This document shows, in pieces, positions 1 through 5,230 of a stretch of 5,917 nt of DNA. Where the stretch lies: NCBI GenBank assembly GCA_934177025.1, contig CAKPPA010000069.1:1-5917 (forward strand), in the 5' to 3' direction. A program made the position numbers and the translations under genes. The stretch is from an uncultured Clostridia bacterium. GTDB lineage: Bacteria > Bacillota > Clostridia > Christensenellales > CAG-314. Position 1 is the first letter of the stretch. Each line of letters begins with the position of its first letter. The notes beneath the pieces are model-generated. The model had not been told where the DNA came from and did no database searches. It worked only from the letters and a program-made list of their open reading frames with translations.

Positions 1-128
1 GCATTGTCCCTGCGGAACGCGAGGAGCGAATTTACCGCGAAACGGTAGGGCGGTTGATGTGCGATATTTGCGCATCCGCCGAAAAAGTCGTGCGCATTTA
101 CTGCGGCTTGGCGGAGGAATTGAAATGA
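1..128 (+). CDS. cobU: Adenosylcobinamide kinase / adenosylcobinamide-phosphate guanylyltransferase, C-terminal fragment
   Basis: This is the last 41 codons of a gene entering from the left, read in the frame starting at base 3 and ending at TGA 126-128. The peptide begins IVPAEREERIYRETVGRL, which matches the conserved CobU/CobP C-terminal region (family pattern G-x-G-I-V-P-x-x-x-x-x-R-x-x-R-x-x-x-G-R-x-N). The protein ends EELK, as CobU proteins typically end close to LK. CobU phosphorylates adenosylcobinamide and transfers GMP from GTP to give adenosylcobinamide-GDP, a cytosolic step before nucleotide-loop closure. The P-loop kinase motif would lie upstream of the window. The usual Asn after the GR motif is replaced here (GRLMCDIC). 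The stop overlaps the next start by ATGA, and the next three genes belong to the same pathway, which supports the call. Confidence 0.85.
   Translation, partial: IVPAEREERIYRETVGRLMCDICASAEKVVRIYCGLAEELK
113..117 (+). promoter_or_regulatory. Ribosome binding site of cobC
   Basis: GGAGG lies inside the end of cobU, 7 nt before ATG 125-127. It selects this start over an in-frame ATG at 59, which would add 22 residues (MRYLRIRRKS...) unlike anything expected before the histidine-phosphatase motif. Confidence 0.85.
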
Positions 129-679
129 AAGTCGTTTTGATACGTCATTTAAAAACACAAGGCAATTTGGAGCAACGCTACGTTGGGGACGGCGACGAGG
201 ACATTTTGCCGACGGAGCGCATTACACACGTTTATCCGGCGGCAACGCGGCTGTTCGTGTCGCCGTTAAAGCGCACGCAATCCACCGCAAAATTGATTTA
301 TCCTGCGCTTAAGCAGGAAGTCGTTGCGGATTTGTCCGAATGCGATTTTGGGGATTTTAAAGGCAAAAATTACATCGAATTGCAACAGGACGAACGCTAT
401 CAGCAATGGATTGCATCCGATGCGACGCTGCCCTTCCCGAACGGGGAAAGCCGCCGTCAGTTTGCGGATCGCTGCGTGCGAGGGTTTTTGGATGCGGTGC
501 AACGCTGTTCGGAAAAGGACGTTGTTGCATTTGTTGTCCACGGCGGCACGATTATGGCGATTTTGTCGGAATTGGGCGACGAAGGAAAAGGATATTTCGA
601 TTACCAATGCACAAACGCTTGCGGCTACGTTTGCGAGTGGACGGGGACGCAACTAAGGAGTATTCAAAAACTGTGGTAG
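125..679 (+). CDS. cobC: Histidine phosphatase, alpha-ribazole-5'-phosphate phosphatase type
   Basis: A 184-residue cytosolic protein of the histidine phosphatase (phosphoglycerate mutase-like) superfamily. The active-site set is visible: N-terminal R7-H8 in LIRHLKTQGN (phospho-acceptor His8), R50 in SPLKRTQSTA, E72 in SECDFGDFKG, and the second catalytic His139 in FVVHGGTIMA. The NGES segment near residue 107 is also typical of the family. Length fits CobC (about 180-210 residues). Given its place between cobU and cbiB, its likely substrate is alpha-ribazole 5'-phosphate or adenosylcobalamin 5'-phosphate, in the last dephosphorylation of cobalamin synthesis. The usual RHG signature is RHL here, an uncommon substitution next to the catalytic His. 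The start codon overlaps the cobU stop by 4 nt. The superfamily is broad, so the exact substrate rests on context. Confidence 0.88.
   Translation: MKVVLIRHLKTQGNLEQRYVGDGDEDILPTERITHVYPAATRLFVSPLKRTQSTAKLIYPALKQEVVADLSECDFGDFKGKNYIELQQDERYQQWIASDATLPFPNGESRRQFADRCVRGFLDAVQRCSEKDVVAFVVHGGTIMAILSELGDEGKGYFDYQCTNACGYVCEWTGTQLRSIQKLW
655..660 (+). promoter_or_regulatory. Ribosome binding site of cbiB
   Basis: AAGGAG sits 12 nt before GTG 673-675, a rather long gap. The next in-frame candidate, TTG at 685, is even farther away. GTG 673 gives an N-terminus that aligns well with the CbiB family. Confidence 0.6.
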
Positions 680-1653
680 AATTTTTGCAATGGACGTTGC
701 TTTCCGTTTTGATTGGCTTCGTTTTGGATTTGCTGTTAGGGGATCCCAAATGGATTTATCATCCGGTGAGGCTCATCGGCAAGGAGATTACGGCGTTGGA
801 ACGTGCTTTACGAAAGCACTGCAACACACCGAAAGGGGAATTTTTGTGCGGAATGCTACTGAGCATTACGGTAATGTTGACGTGTTTTGGCGTTCCGGCA
901 CTGCTCCTAATCGGGGCTTACCTACTTTCCCCCTATGCCTACGTGGTTGTTTCGGCTCTCCTTTGCTGGACGGAACTTGCCACAACTTCGCTTCGTAAGG
1001 AAAGTATGGCGGTGGTGCGGCCGTTGCGGCAGGGGGATTTACCTTTGGCACGGCAAAAGGTTTCCTACATTGTCGGCAGGGACACCGATCGGTTGGACGT
1101 CGACGGCGTCGTTCGTGCCACGGTGGAAACGGTAGCGGAAAACACTTCCGACGGCGTTGTTGCTCCACTGTTTTACATGTTTTTGGGCGGAGCCGCTTTG
1201 GGCATGCTGTACAAGGGGGTAAACACCATGGATTCGATGCTCGGCTACCGCAATGAAACATATTTTTATTTCGGCAAATTTGCCGCACGCGCGGATGACG
1301 TGTTCAATTTTTTGCCGGCACGGCTTTCCGCATTGTTTATGATTTTGGCATCCTTGCTTTGCGGCTGCAGCTTTAGCGGCGCGGTGCGAATTTTTTTCCG
1401 CGACCGCTACAAGCACAAAAGCCCGAATTCCGCCTTTACGGAATCCGTTTGCGCCGGTGCGTTAAAAATCAGGCTGGGCGGCAATGCATACTACGGCGGA
1501 AAACTGACGGAAAAACCCTTTTTGGGGGACGATTTGCGCCCCGTGGCGATTTCGGACGTGCGCAAAGCGTGCAATCTGATGACGGTAACGGCACTCCTTG
1601 CGTTGGGGGTGTTTAGCGGCATTTGGCTACTGATTTTGGGAGGTGCGATGTGA
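673..1653 (+). CDS. cbiB: Adenosylcobinamide-phosphate synthase (cobalamin biosynthesis membrane protein)
   Basis: A 326-residue integral membrane protein that joins (R)-1-aminopropan-2-ol (or its phosphate) to adenosylcobyric acid. It carries the family landmarks in order: LDLLLGDPKWIYHPVRLIGK (residues 18-37), SYIVGRDT (131-138), VETVAENTSDGVVAPLFY (151-168), LGGAALGMLYKGVNTMDSM (171-189), DRYKHKSPNS (244-253), and AGALKIRLGG near 261-270 followed by a KPFLGDD motif. Hydrophobic segments lie near residues 6-22, 58-104, 160-180, 220-236 and 302-323. The frame is open far upstream (to 406), but that part lies inside cobC and is a shadow. The chosen GTG start overlaps the cobC stop by 7 nt and matches the N-terminus and length of the family (about 310-330). 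This gene is called cobD in the Pseudomonas nomenclature; the Salmonella name is used here. Confidence 0.95.
   Translation: MVEFLQWTLLSVLIGFVLDLLLGDPKWIYHPVRLIGKEITALERALRKHCNTPKGEFLCGMLLSITVMLTCFGVPALLLIGAYLLSPYAYVVVSALLCWTELATTSLRKESMAVVRPLRQGDLPLARQKVSYIVGRDTDRLDVDGVVRATVETVAENTSDGVVAPLFYMFLGGAALGMLYKGVNTMDSMLGYRNETYFYFGKFAARADDVFNFLPARLSALFMILASLLCGCSFSGAVRIFFRDRYKHKSPNSAFTESVCAGALKIRLGGNAYYGGKLTEKPFLGDDLRPVAISDVRKACNLMTVTALLALGVFSGIWLLILGGAM
1638..1643 (+). promoter_or_regulatory. Ribosome binding site of cobD
   Basis: GGGAGG is followed by a 6-nt spacer and GTG 1650-1652. This favours GTG over the upstream in-frame TTG at 1623, which would precede the Shine-Dalgarno sequence itself. 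Confidence 0.85.
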
Positions 1654-2678
1654 TTATCGGAAAAAACCCGCACGGCGGCAACCCGAAAGTCGAACTTGAT
1701 TTTTCCGTAAATTTAAATCCGTTCGGCCCTCCGGAGGAATGCGAAAAAATTTGGGCGAACCTGTGGCAAGGCTTGGCATACTATCCGGATCCGTATTGCA
1801 CGGATTTGACGCAAGCGGTAAAGCAAAAGGAACAAACGGAAAAAGCACTGCTGTTCGGCAACGGCGCGGCAGAATTGATTTATGCATTCGCCGCAAGTCT
1901 ATGCGGCAAAAAAGTGCTGGTGTTCGAGCCGACGTTTTCGGAATACGCCGAAGCGGCAAAAGCCTACGACTGCGAAATTCGGCGGGTGCTTTGCTCAAAC
2001 GAATTTTTGTGGGAAAACCCGTGGACTGCGGCGGATACGGGGGTGGATGCGATTTTTTTATGTTCGCCGAACAATCCGACGGGGCGACTACTGCCGAAGG
2101 AAGCGTTGTTTCGGTTGGCGGAAGCCTGCGAACAAAAAGGAATTTTTTTGTTTTTGGATTTTTGCTTTTTGGATTTTGTGCCGAATGCGCCTTACCGCGC
2201 AAAGGATTTCGATGCGTTTCCGCACGTCGTTTGCCTAAGTGCATTTACCAAAAATTATGCCTTGGCAGGGGCTAGGCTCGGCTATTTGATTTGCGAAAAA
2301 ACCGTTGCGGCAAGCCTTAACGCTTTTTTGCAAGCGTGGAACGTGTCCGTCGTGGCGCAAAAGTTGGGTGTTTGTGCATTAAAGGATGCGGAATACTTGC
2401 CAAAAACGGTAGAGTTTGTTCGCGCCGAGCGGGAGCGGGTGCAAACGGAGTTAAAAAAACTCGGCGTAAAAACCTTTCCTTCGGACGCCAATTTTTTTCT
2501 GTTCCGTGCAAGGACGGATTTAAACGAACAACTGCAAGCCTACGGCATGTGCGTGCGCGATTGCAGTAATTTTTACGGATTGGCGGATGCGGACGGAATG
2601 CGCTATTTCCGCATGGGGTTAAAAAACACAACGGAAAATCAGCGACTCCTTGGTGCGTTGGAAAAAATTTTGAAGTAA
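1650..2678 (+). CDS. cobD: L-threonine-O-3-phosphate decarboxylase (PLP-dependent, class I/II aminotransferase fold)
   Basis: A 342-residue cytosolic PLP enzyme. It should convert L-threonine O-3-phosphate to (R)-1-aminopropan-2-ol phosphate, the side-chain precursor used by CbiB. The N-terminal HGGN (residues 8-11) and LDFSVNLNPFGPP (16-28) are hallmarks that separate CobD from its relative HisC. The PLP set is present: GNGAAELIYA (70-79), SPNNPTG (139-145, cofactor Asn), Asp170 for the pyridine nitrogen, Lys201 in SAFTKNYALAGARLGY (Schiff-base Lys), and Arg321 in YFRMGL for the substrate carboxylate. The block normally reading DEAFxDF is DFCFLDF here. The start overlaps the cbiB stop as GTGA. 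Position as last gene of the run, ahead of a terminator, supports pathway membership. HisC is the main alternative but is disfavoured by the HGGN start and the neighbours. Confidence 0.92.
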   Translation: MIIGKNPHGGNPKVELDFSVNLNPFGPPEECEKIWANLWQGLAYYPDPYCTDLTQAVKQKEQTEKALLFGNGAAELIYAFAASLCGKKVLVFEPTFSEYAEAAKAYDCEIRRVLCSNEFLWENPWTAADTGVDAIFLCSPNNPTGRLLPKEALFRLAEACEQKGIFLFLDFCFLDFVPNAPYRAKDFDAFPHVVCLSAFTKNYALAGARLGYLICEKTVAASLNAFLQAWNVSVVAQKLGVCALKDAEYLPKTVEFVRAERERVQTELKKLGVKTFPSDANFFLFRARTDLNEQLQAYGMCVRDCSNFYGLADADGMRYFRMGLKNTTENQRLLGALEKILK

Positions 2679-2885
2679 CGGCAGGAATCAGGGTTCAAAC
2701 AGAGGGTTTTGAAACGGTTTGCGACAGGAATTTTTGACGGATTGCTAAAACGAAGGAAAAAGGAAAGGCAAAAAGGAAAAATAAGGGAAAACTTGTAAAA
2801 ATTCGTTCCACGGAAACGGGAAATTCGTAACGACTTGTTGCAAAAATGACGTAAAAAATCATTGTAAAAACGAAACGTTGAAAAC
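2679..2885. other. Gene-free spacer after cobD, purine-rich
   Basis: No convincing coding region is visible on either strand. The stretch around 2735-2790 is almost entirely A and G on the + strand (runs such as GGAAAAAGGAAAGG), like the much longer tract near 4740-5040. A weak AATGA/TCATT inverted repeat lies at 2845-2863. No promoter or small RNA is evident. A minus-strand reading frame of 86 codons here (2639-2899) has no ribosome binding site and a composition dictated by the purine bias. Confidence 0.6.
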
Positions 2886-2920
2886 CCCCTGCAAGGCAAT
2901 TGCCTTGCAGGGGTTATTTT
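2886..2920. terminator. Bidirectional rho-independent terminator between cobD and the convergent apgM-like gene
   Basis: Positions 2886-2913 form a perfect 28-bp palindrome (14-bp arms beginning CCCCTGCAAGG), so RNA from either strand folds into a strong GC-rich hairpin. On the + strand it is followed by GGTTATTTTTGTTTTTTT, ending the cobalamin operon. On the minus strand it is followed by TTTTC from the A-run at 2881-2884, so it can also stop transcription of the gene at 3018-4067. The minus-strand T-run is short, so termination in that direction may be weaker. Confidence 0.88.
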
Positions 2921-3017
2921 TGTTTTTTTGCTTCGTTCGGCACGCCGTGTGCAAAATGAAAACTACTTTTTTGCGCAAAATGCGGTGCGTTTTTCGAAAA
3001 TGGGCGGAATCAAGGTG
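2914..3017. other. Short spacer between the terminator and the end of the apgM-like gene
   Basis: No gene is seen. A 12-bp palindrome TTTTGCGCAAAA lies at 2969-2980, and GCAAAATG occurs twice (2951-2958 and 2975-2982). In an alternative minus-strand frame, an open stretch continues from the end of the apgM-like gene to a TAG at 2963-2965. Confidence 0.4.
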
Positions 3018-4067
3018 TCAGGGATGCTTGACGCATTTTAGCACGGTAACGGGGCCGCGCTCGTGCTTGCCGCTTTCAACACCGGTGCGGTGATCTGCCA
3101 AAACAAAAATTTCGGTGTCCGGCAGAACGCCTTGCCACAAATCCCCCAGCATGGTGTCGATTTTTTCGATTGCGGCAATTTTTCCTGCCCGATCCAAGCG
3201 ATGACTGCATTCGTCCGGTGCTTCGACGTGAAGCAGCACTACGTCGTGCGAGGAAAGTGCTTGCAGGGCAAATTCCGCCTTTTTTGTAAAATTCGTGTTT
3301 AAGTCGCCCGTAAAGGAAGCGTCGGTAAAAACGTCCATGCCGCAAAGGCGGGCAATGCCTTTTACGACGTCAACGGCGGTAACAACGGCACCGGTGCGGT
3401 GCGTGCGTTCGTAAAAATTCGGTAAATTCGGCAAACTTCCGCCGCCCCACAGCCAAACGCCGTTGCCTTGCGGCAAGCCCCGTTGCTTGCGCCGTAGGTT
3501 GACGGGAGCGTTTTTTAACACGCGGTTGGCACAACGCATCCAATCCGTGAGGGGGTGTTGCGGAAAACAGTCGGAAACGGTTTTTCCCGAATAATTTTGC
3601 GGCGCAGGAAGTTGCGGTAGGGAAATCGTGTTCGGCACAAGGAGCAGATTGCGGTAGCCGTGTTCGGGGAAAAGCCGCCACGATGCGGGCAGCGTTTTGT
3701 TTAACTCCGCAAAAATTTCCGCCTTTTCCGCTTCGCTAAAAATTATGCCGAAATCCTGCAAAACATCGTTTTGCGTAAAAACAAAATTCAGCCGCAGGGC
3801 AAACTCTTCCTTTTTTAGAGGAATGCCGCAGCCCGCCGCTTCCAAAGGTGCCCGCCCCGTGTAGTATTTTTTCGGATCTATTCCGAGGATTTTCAAAAAA
3901 GCCACGTCGGAATTTACTTCCATTCCGTCGGGCACGGTGCAAAACTCAAATTGTTCGCCGATGCGGGCGAGTGCGTCGTAATGCGGAGTGCGTGCACGGG
4001 AAAAGGACGTCGGCATTTCCGTTGCGGCATCCTGCGCTCCGTCGGCAATGAGGTAAAGGGTTTTCAT
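3018..4067 (-). CDS. Archaeal-type cofactor-independent phosphoglycerate mutase homologue (ApgM / proposed homoserine kinase family), short C-terminus
   Basis: A 349-residue cytosolic protein of the alkaline phosphatase superfamily, COG3635 type. Visible motifs are LIADG (metal ligand Asp9), MEVNSDVAFLKILGIDP (nucleophile Ser53), KKYYTGRAPLEAAG (67-79; family YYTGRGPLEA), LLHVEAPDECSHRLDRAGK (278-296; Asp285 and His289), FVLADHRTG (321-329; Asp325, His326) and GKHERGPV (His335). All expected metal and nucleophile residues are present, so the enzyme is probably active. Family members are usually about 390-430 residues; this one stops about 10 residues after the last His motif. The family contains true 2,3-BPG-independent mutases and a subgroup proposed as homoserine kinases, and the sequence alone does not decide between them. 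ATG 4067 is chosen because MKTLYLIADG matches the family start. An in-frame GTG at 4085 preceded by GGCGG is possible but overlaps the apparent promoter. Confidence 0.88.
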   Translation of the reverse strand: MKTLYLIADGAQDAATEMPTSFSRARTPHYDALARIGEQFEFCTVPDGMEVNSDVAFLKILGIDPKKYYTGRAPLEAAGCGIPLKKEEFALRLNFVFTQNDVLQDFGIIFSEAEKAEIFAELNKTLPASWRLFPEHGYRNLLLVPNTISLPQLPAPQNYSGKTVSDCFPQHPLTDWMRCANRVLKNAPVNLRRKQRGLPQGNGVWLWGGGSLPNLPNFYERTHRTGAVVTAVDVVKGIARLCGMDVFTDASFTGDLNTNFTKKAEFALQALSSHDVVLLHVEAPDECSHRLDRAGKIAAIEKIDTMLGDLWQGVLPDTEIFVLADHRTGVESGKHERGPVTVLKCVKHP

Positions 4068-4073
4068 TGTTTT

Positions 4074-4102
4074 AGTGTAATACACTTTTTTTCCGCCGTC
4101 AA
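4074..4102 (-). promoter_or_regulatory. Promoter of the apgM-like gene, likely giving a leaderless mRNA
   Basis: On the minus strand, TTGACG (4102-4097) is followed by exactly 17 nt and TACACT (4079-4074). Only six bases separate this -10 box from ATG 4067, so initiation 7 nt downstream would start the transcript at the A of the start codon. No Shine-Dalgarno sequence lies between the box and that ATG. The -35 box is identical to that of the neighbouring gene's promoter. TACACT matches the -10 consensus at four of six positions. Confidence 0.6.
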
Positions 4103-4117
4103 ATTGTGAGGTAGGGG

Positions 4118-4150
4118 GAAAGAAAAAAGCAGCCGCATTGTTGCGACTGC
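4118..4150 (-). terminator. Rho-independent terminator of the small unknown gene
   Basis: On the minus strand, arms GCAGTCGCA (4150-4142) and TGCGGCTGC (4137-4129) form a 9-bp stem with one G-U pair and an ACAA loop. They are followed by TTTTTTCTTT (4128-4119). It lies about 80 nt after the stop codon at 4234 and just upstream of the apgM-like promoter, insulating that gene. Confidence 0.88.
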
Positions 4151-4233
4151 CAAAAACAAAATTTTGTCGATGTTCGTTTCAAAAAATCGGTTTTTTCGGT
4201 GTTCCGCCGTGCATCGACGGAAAAAGGAACGCA
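4151..4233 (-). other. 3' untranslated region of the small unknown gene
   Basis: An 83-nt stretch between the stop codon and the terminator. It holds a GTTCC/GGAAC pair (4201-4205 with 4226-4230) enclosing CCGT/ACGG (4207-4210 with 4217-4220), and a 12-bp palindrome ACAAAATTTTGT at 4156-4167. No reading frame is evident. These structures are weak and may be chance. Confidence 0.35.
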
Positions 4234-4605
4234 TTAGTCGCGGCAAACGTACTCGATTGCGGCTTCCGCCGTTTTCAGCGATGCTTCGTCCGTTACTTTA
4301 ATCCATGCTTCGTGGCCGGCTTTTTGCGCTTCCATTACGTTGTGGTAGAAGAAATGGCACACAAACCCATCTGCCTGACCGAACACGGTGTACAAGCTGT
4401 GATCTTTTTTGCCGATAACCAAATTCCACGCGCCGAAAAATTCGTCGTAAACCCATTCCGCGCGAACGTCCTTCATATTTCCGATGTGTTTCACGGTAAA
4501 GAAAAACATATCGTTGCAAAGCGGTTGCAACGTTTCACCCAATGCGCTGCCGAGGTCTTCTCTCGTTAATTTCACGTTTCTGTCGTTGATTCCGAAAATA
4601 GACAT
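4234..4605 (-). CDS. Hypothetical 123-residue soluble protein
   Basis: I do not recognise this protein. It starts MSIFGINDRNVKLTREDLGS and ends AIEYVCRD. It has no signal peptide or membrane segment and looks like a compact alpha/beta domain. The middle is rich in aromatics and His (NDMFFFTVKH near 31-40, EWVYDEFFGAW near 50-60, FVCHFFYHN near 81-89), with a charged, probably helical C-terminus. Four Cys/His positions (Cys30, His40, Cys83, His84) might suggest a metal site, but no known spacing is seen. The start is well supported: AAGGAG at 4617-4612 with a 6-nt spacer, and a near-consensus promoter upstream. An upstream in-frame extension to 4746 is a low-complexity Phe-rich shadow that would cross the promoter. 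Dedicated promoter and terminator make it a single-gene transcription unit, so it is very likely a real expressed gene. Confidence 0.85.
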   Translation of the reverse strand: MSIFGINDRNVKLTREDLGSALGETLQPLCNDMFFFTVKHIGNMKDVRAEWVYDEFFGAWNLVIGKKDHSLYTVFGQADGFVCHFFYHNVMEAQKAGHEAWIKVTDEASLKTAEAAIEYVCRD

Positions 4606-4611
4606 AAAAAA

Positions 4612-4617
4612 CTCCTT
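4612..4617 (-). promoter_or_regulatory. Ribosome binding site of the small unknown gene
   Basis: AAGGAG on the minus strand with a 6-nt A/T spacer to ATG 4605-4603. It fixes the start and excludes the 47-codon upstream extension. Confidence 0.9.
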
Positions 4618-4632
4618 TTTGACTTTTTCTTT

Positions 4633-4661
4633 ATTGTACCAAATTCCCACCCTTGCGTCAA
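4633..4661 (-). promoter_or_regulatory. Sigma-A-type promoter of the small unknown gene
   Basis: On the minus strand, TTGACG (4661-4656), 17 nt, then TACAAT (4638-4633). Each box differs from consensus at one position. Start of transcription is expected near 4626, leaving a 5' leader of about 20 nt that contains just the ribosome binding site. Confidence 0.88.
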
Positions 4662-4679
4662 CGGAGGAGGGCGATTTTA

Positions 4680-5165
4680 AAGGAAAATAATCCGTGAATT
4701 TTCGGTGTTGAAAAAAGATAAAACACGTGAAAAACACAAAAAGCAAAGGGAGCAGAAAGGGACGAAAACATAGGGAAAGAAAGGAAACGGAAAAAGAGAA
4801 AAACGAAAAGGACGGGGGAAAAAGAAAAAGAAGAAAAGTAGTAAGAGAAAAAACGGAAAGGGAAGGGGAAACGAGAAAAAAGAATAGAGCAAAAGAGAGA
4901 AAAGAGTAAACGAAAAAAGGAAAAAGAGAGAAAGGGGATTAAAAGGGAAAGAAGAAAAAAACGGAAAGGGAAGGAGAAAGAAAAAAAGTAAAAAGAAAAC
5001 ACAAAGGAAAAGAGTTACGAAAAACAACCAAAAGGAAGGAAAAAGCAAAAGGAAAAACGCTTTCCTATATTAATAGGAGAAGGGAGGCGAAAAAACTTTT
5101 GACGAAAAGGAAGTATCCCCGATGGGTTTTGTTTCTCCCGTGAAATGAAAAAGAGAAAAACGCAA
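4680..5165. other. Gene-free spacer dominated by a polypurine/polypyrimidine tract
   Basis: By hand count, 4741-5040 has 28 pyrimidines in 300 bases on the + strand, about 9%. Pure A/G runs reach 21-27 nt (4912-4938, 4941-4961, 4963-4988). A 19-nt word, AAAAAACGGAAAGGGAAGG, occurs at 4848-4866 and again at 4956-4974. The frames open across it give only Lys/Arg/Glu-rich (+) or Phe/Leu/Ser-rich (-) low-complexity peptides, with no ribosome binding sites placed at starts, so it is not taken as coding. Small hairpins near its right end are TCCTAT/ATAGGA (5063-5078) and CTTTT/AAAAG (5096-5109). No other gene or RNA is seen. Confidence 0.75.
4848..4974 (+). repeat. Pair of 19-nt direct repeats inside the purine tract
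   Basis: The identical 19-mer (A6, then CGGAAAGGGAAGG) is at 4848-4866 and 4956-4974, 108 bp apart. In sequence this biased, repeats can arise by slippage or chance, so significance is uncertain. Confidence 0.5.
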
Positions 5166-5224
5166 AAATGTCGAAAAAATCTATAAAAAAGTAGTTGACA
5201 TAAAGGGAGGAGGAGTGGTAATAT
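5166..5224 (+). promoter_or_regulatory. rRNA-type promoter directly upstream of 23S rRNA
   Basis: TTGACA (5195-5200, perfect -35), an 18-nt spacer, then TAATAT (5219-5224). A TG one base before the -10 box (5216-5217) gives an extended -10. A-tracts at 5165-5190 resemble an UP element of the kind found at strong rRNA promoters. Transcription would start near G5231. Confidence 0.82.
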
Positions 5225-5230
5225 ATGAAG

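Noticed and set aside
406..672. Upstream 5' extension of the cbiB reading frame
   Set aside because: It lies inside cobC in another frame; the peptide is Cys/Arg-rich and unlike CbiB, which begins at about GTG 673.
2639..2899. 86-codon minus-strand frame between cobD and the terminator
   Set aside because: It overlaps the end of cobD and starts inside the terminator palindrome; no ribosome binding site and no recognisable protein features.
4606..4746. N-terminal extension (MLFVFFTCF...) of the small unknown gene, resembling a signal peptide
   Set aside because: It crosses a near-consensus promoter, has no ribosome binding site, and its hydrophobicity comes from the polypyrimidine bias; AAGGAG at 4617-4612 supports the downstream ATG.
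4727..4909. Lys/Arg/Glu-rich + strand frame, superficially like a coiled coil or nucleic-acid-binding peptide
   Set aside because: Composition follows directly from AAR/GAR codons in polypurine DNA; no ribosome binding site at the start and no motif.
4658..5048. Phe/Leu/Ser-rich minus-strand frames that look like membrane proteins
   Set aside because: They are the complement of a purine tract; two overlapping frames give the same low-complexity composition, with no start signals.
4680..5165. CRISPR array or regularly spaced repeats
   Set aside because: Only one 19-nt word repeats, twice, in low-complexity DNA, without regular spacers.
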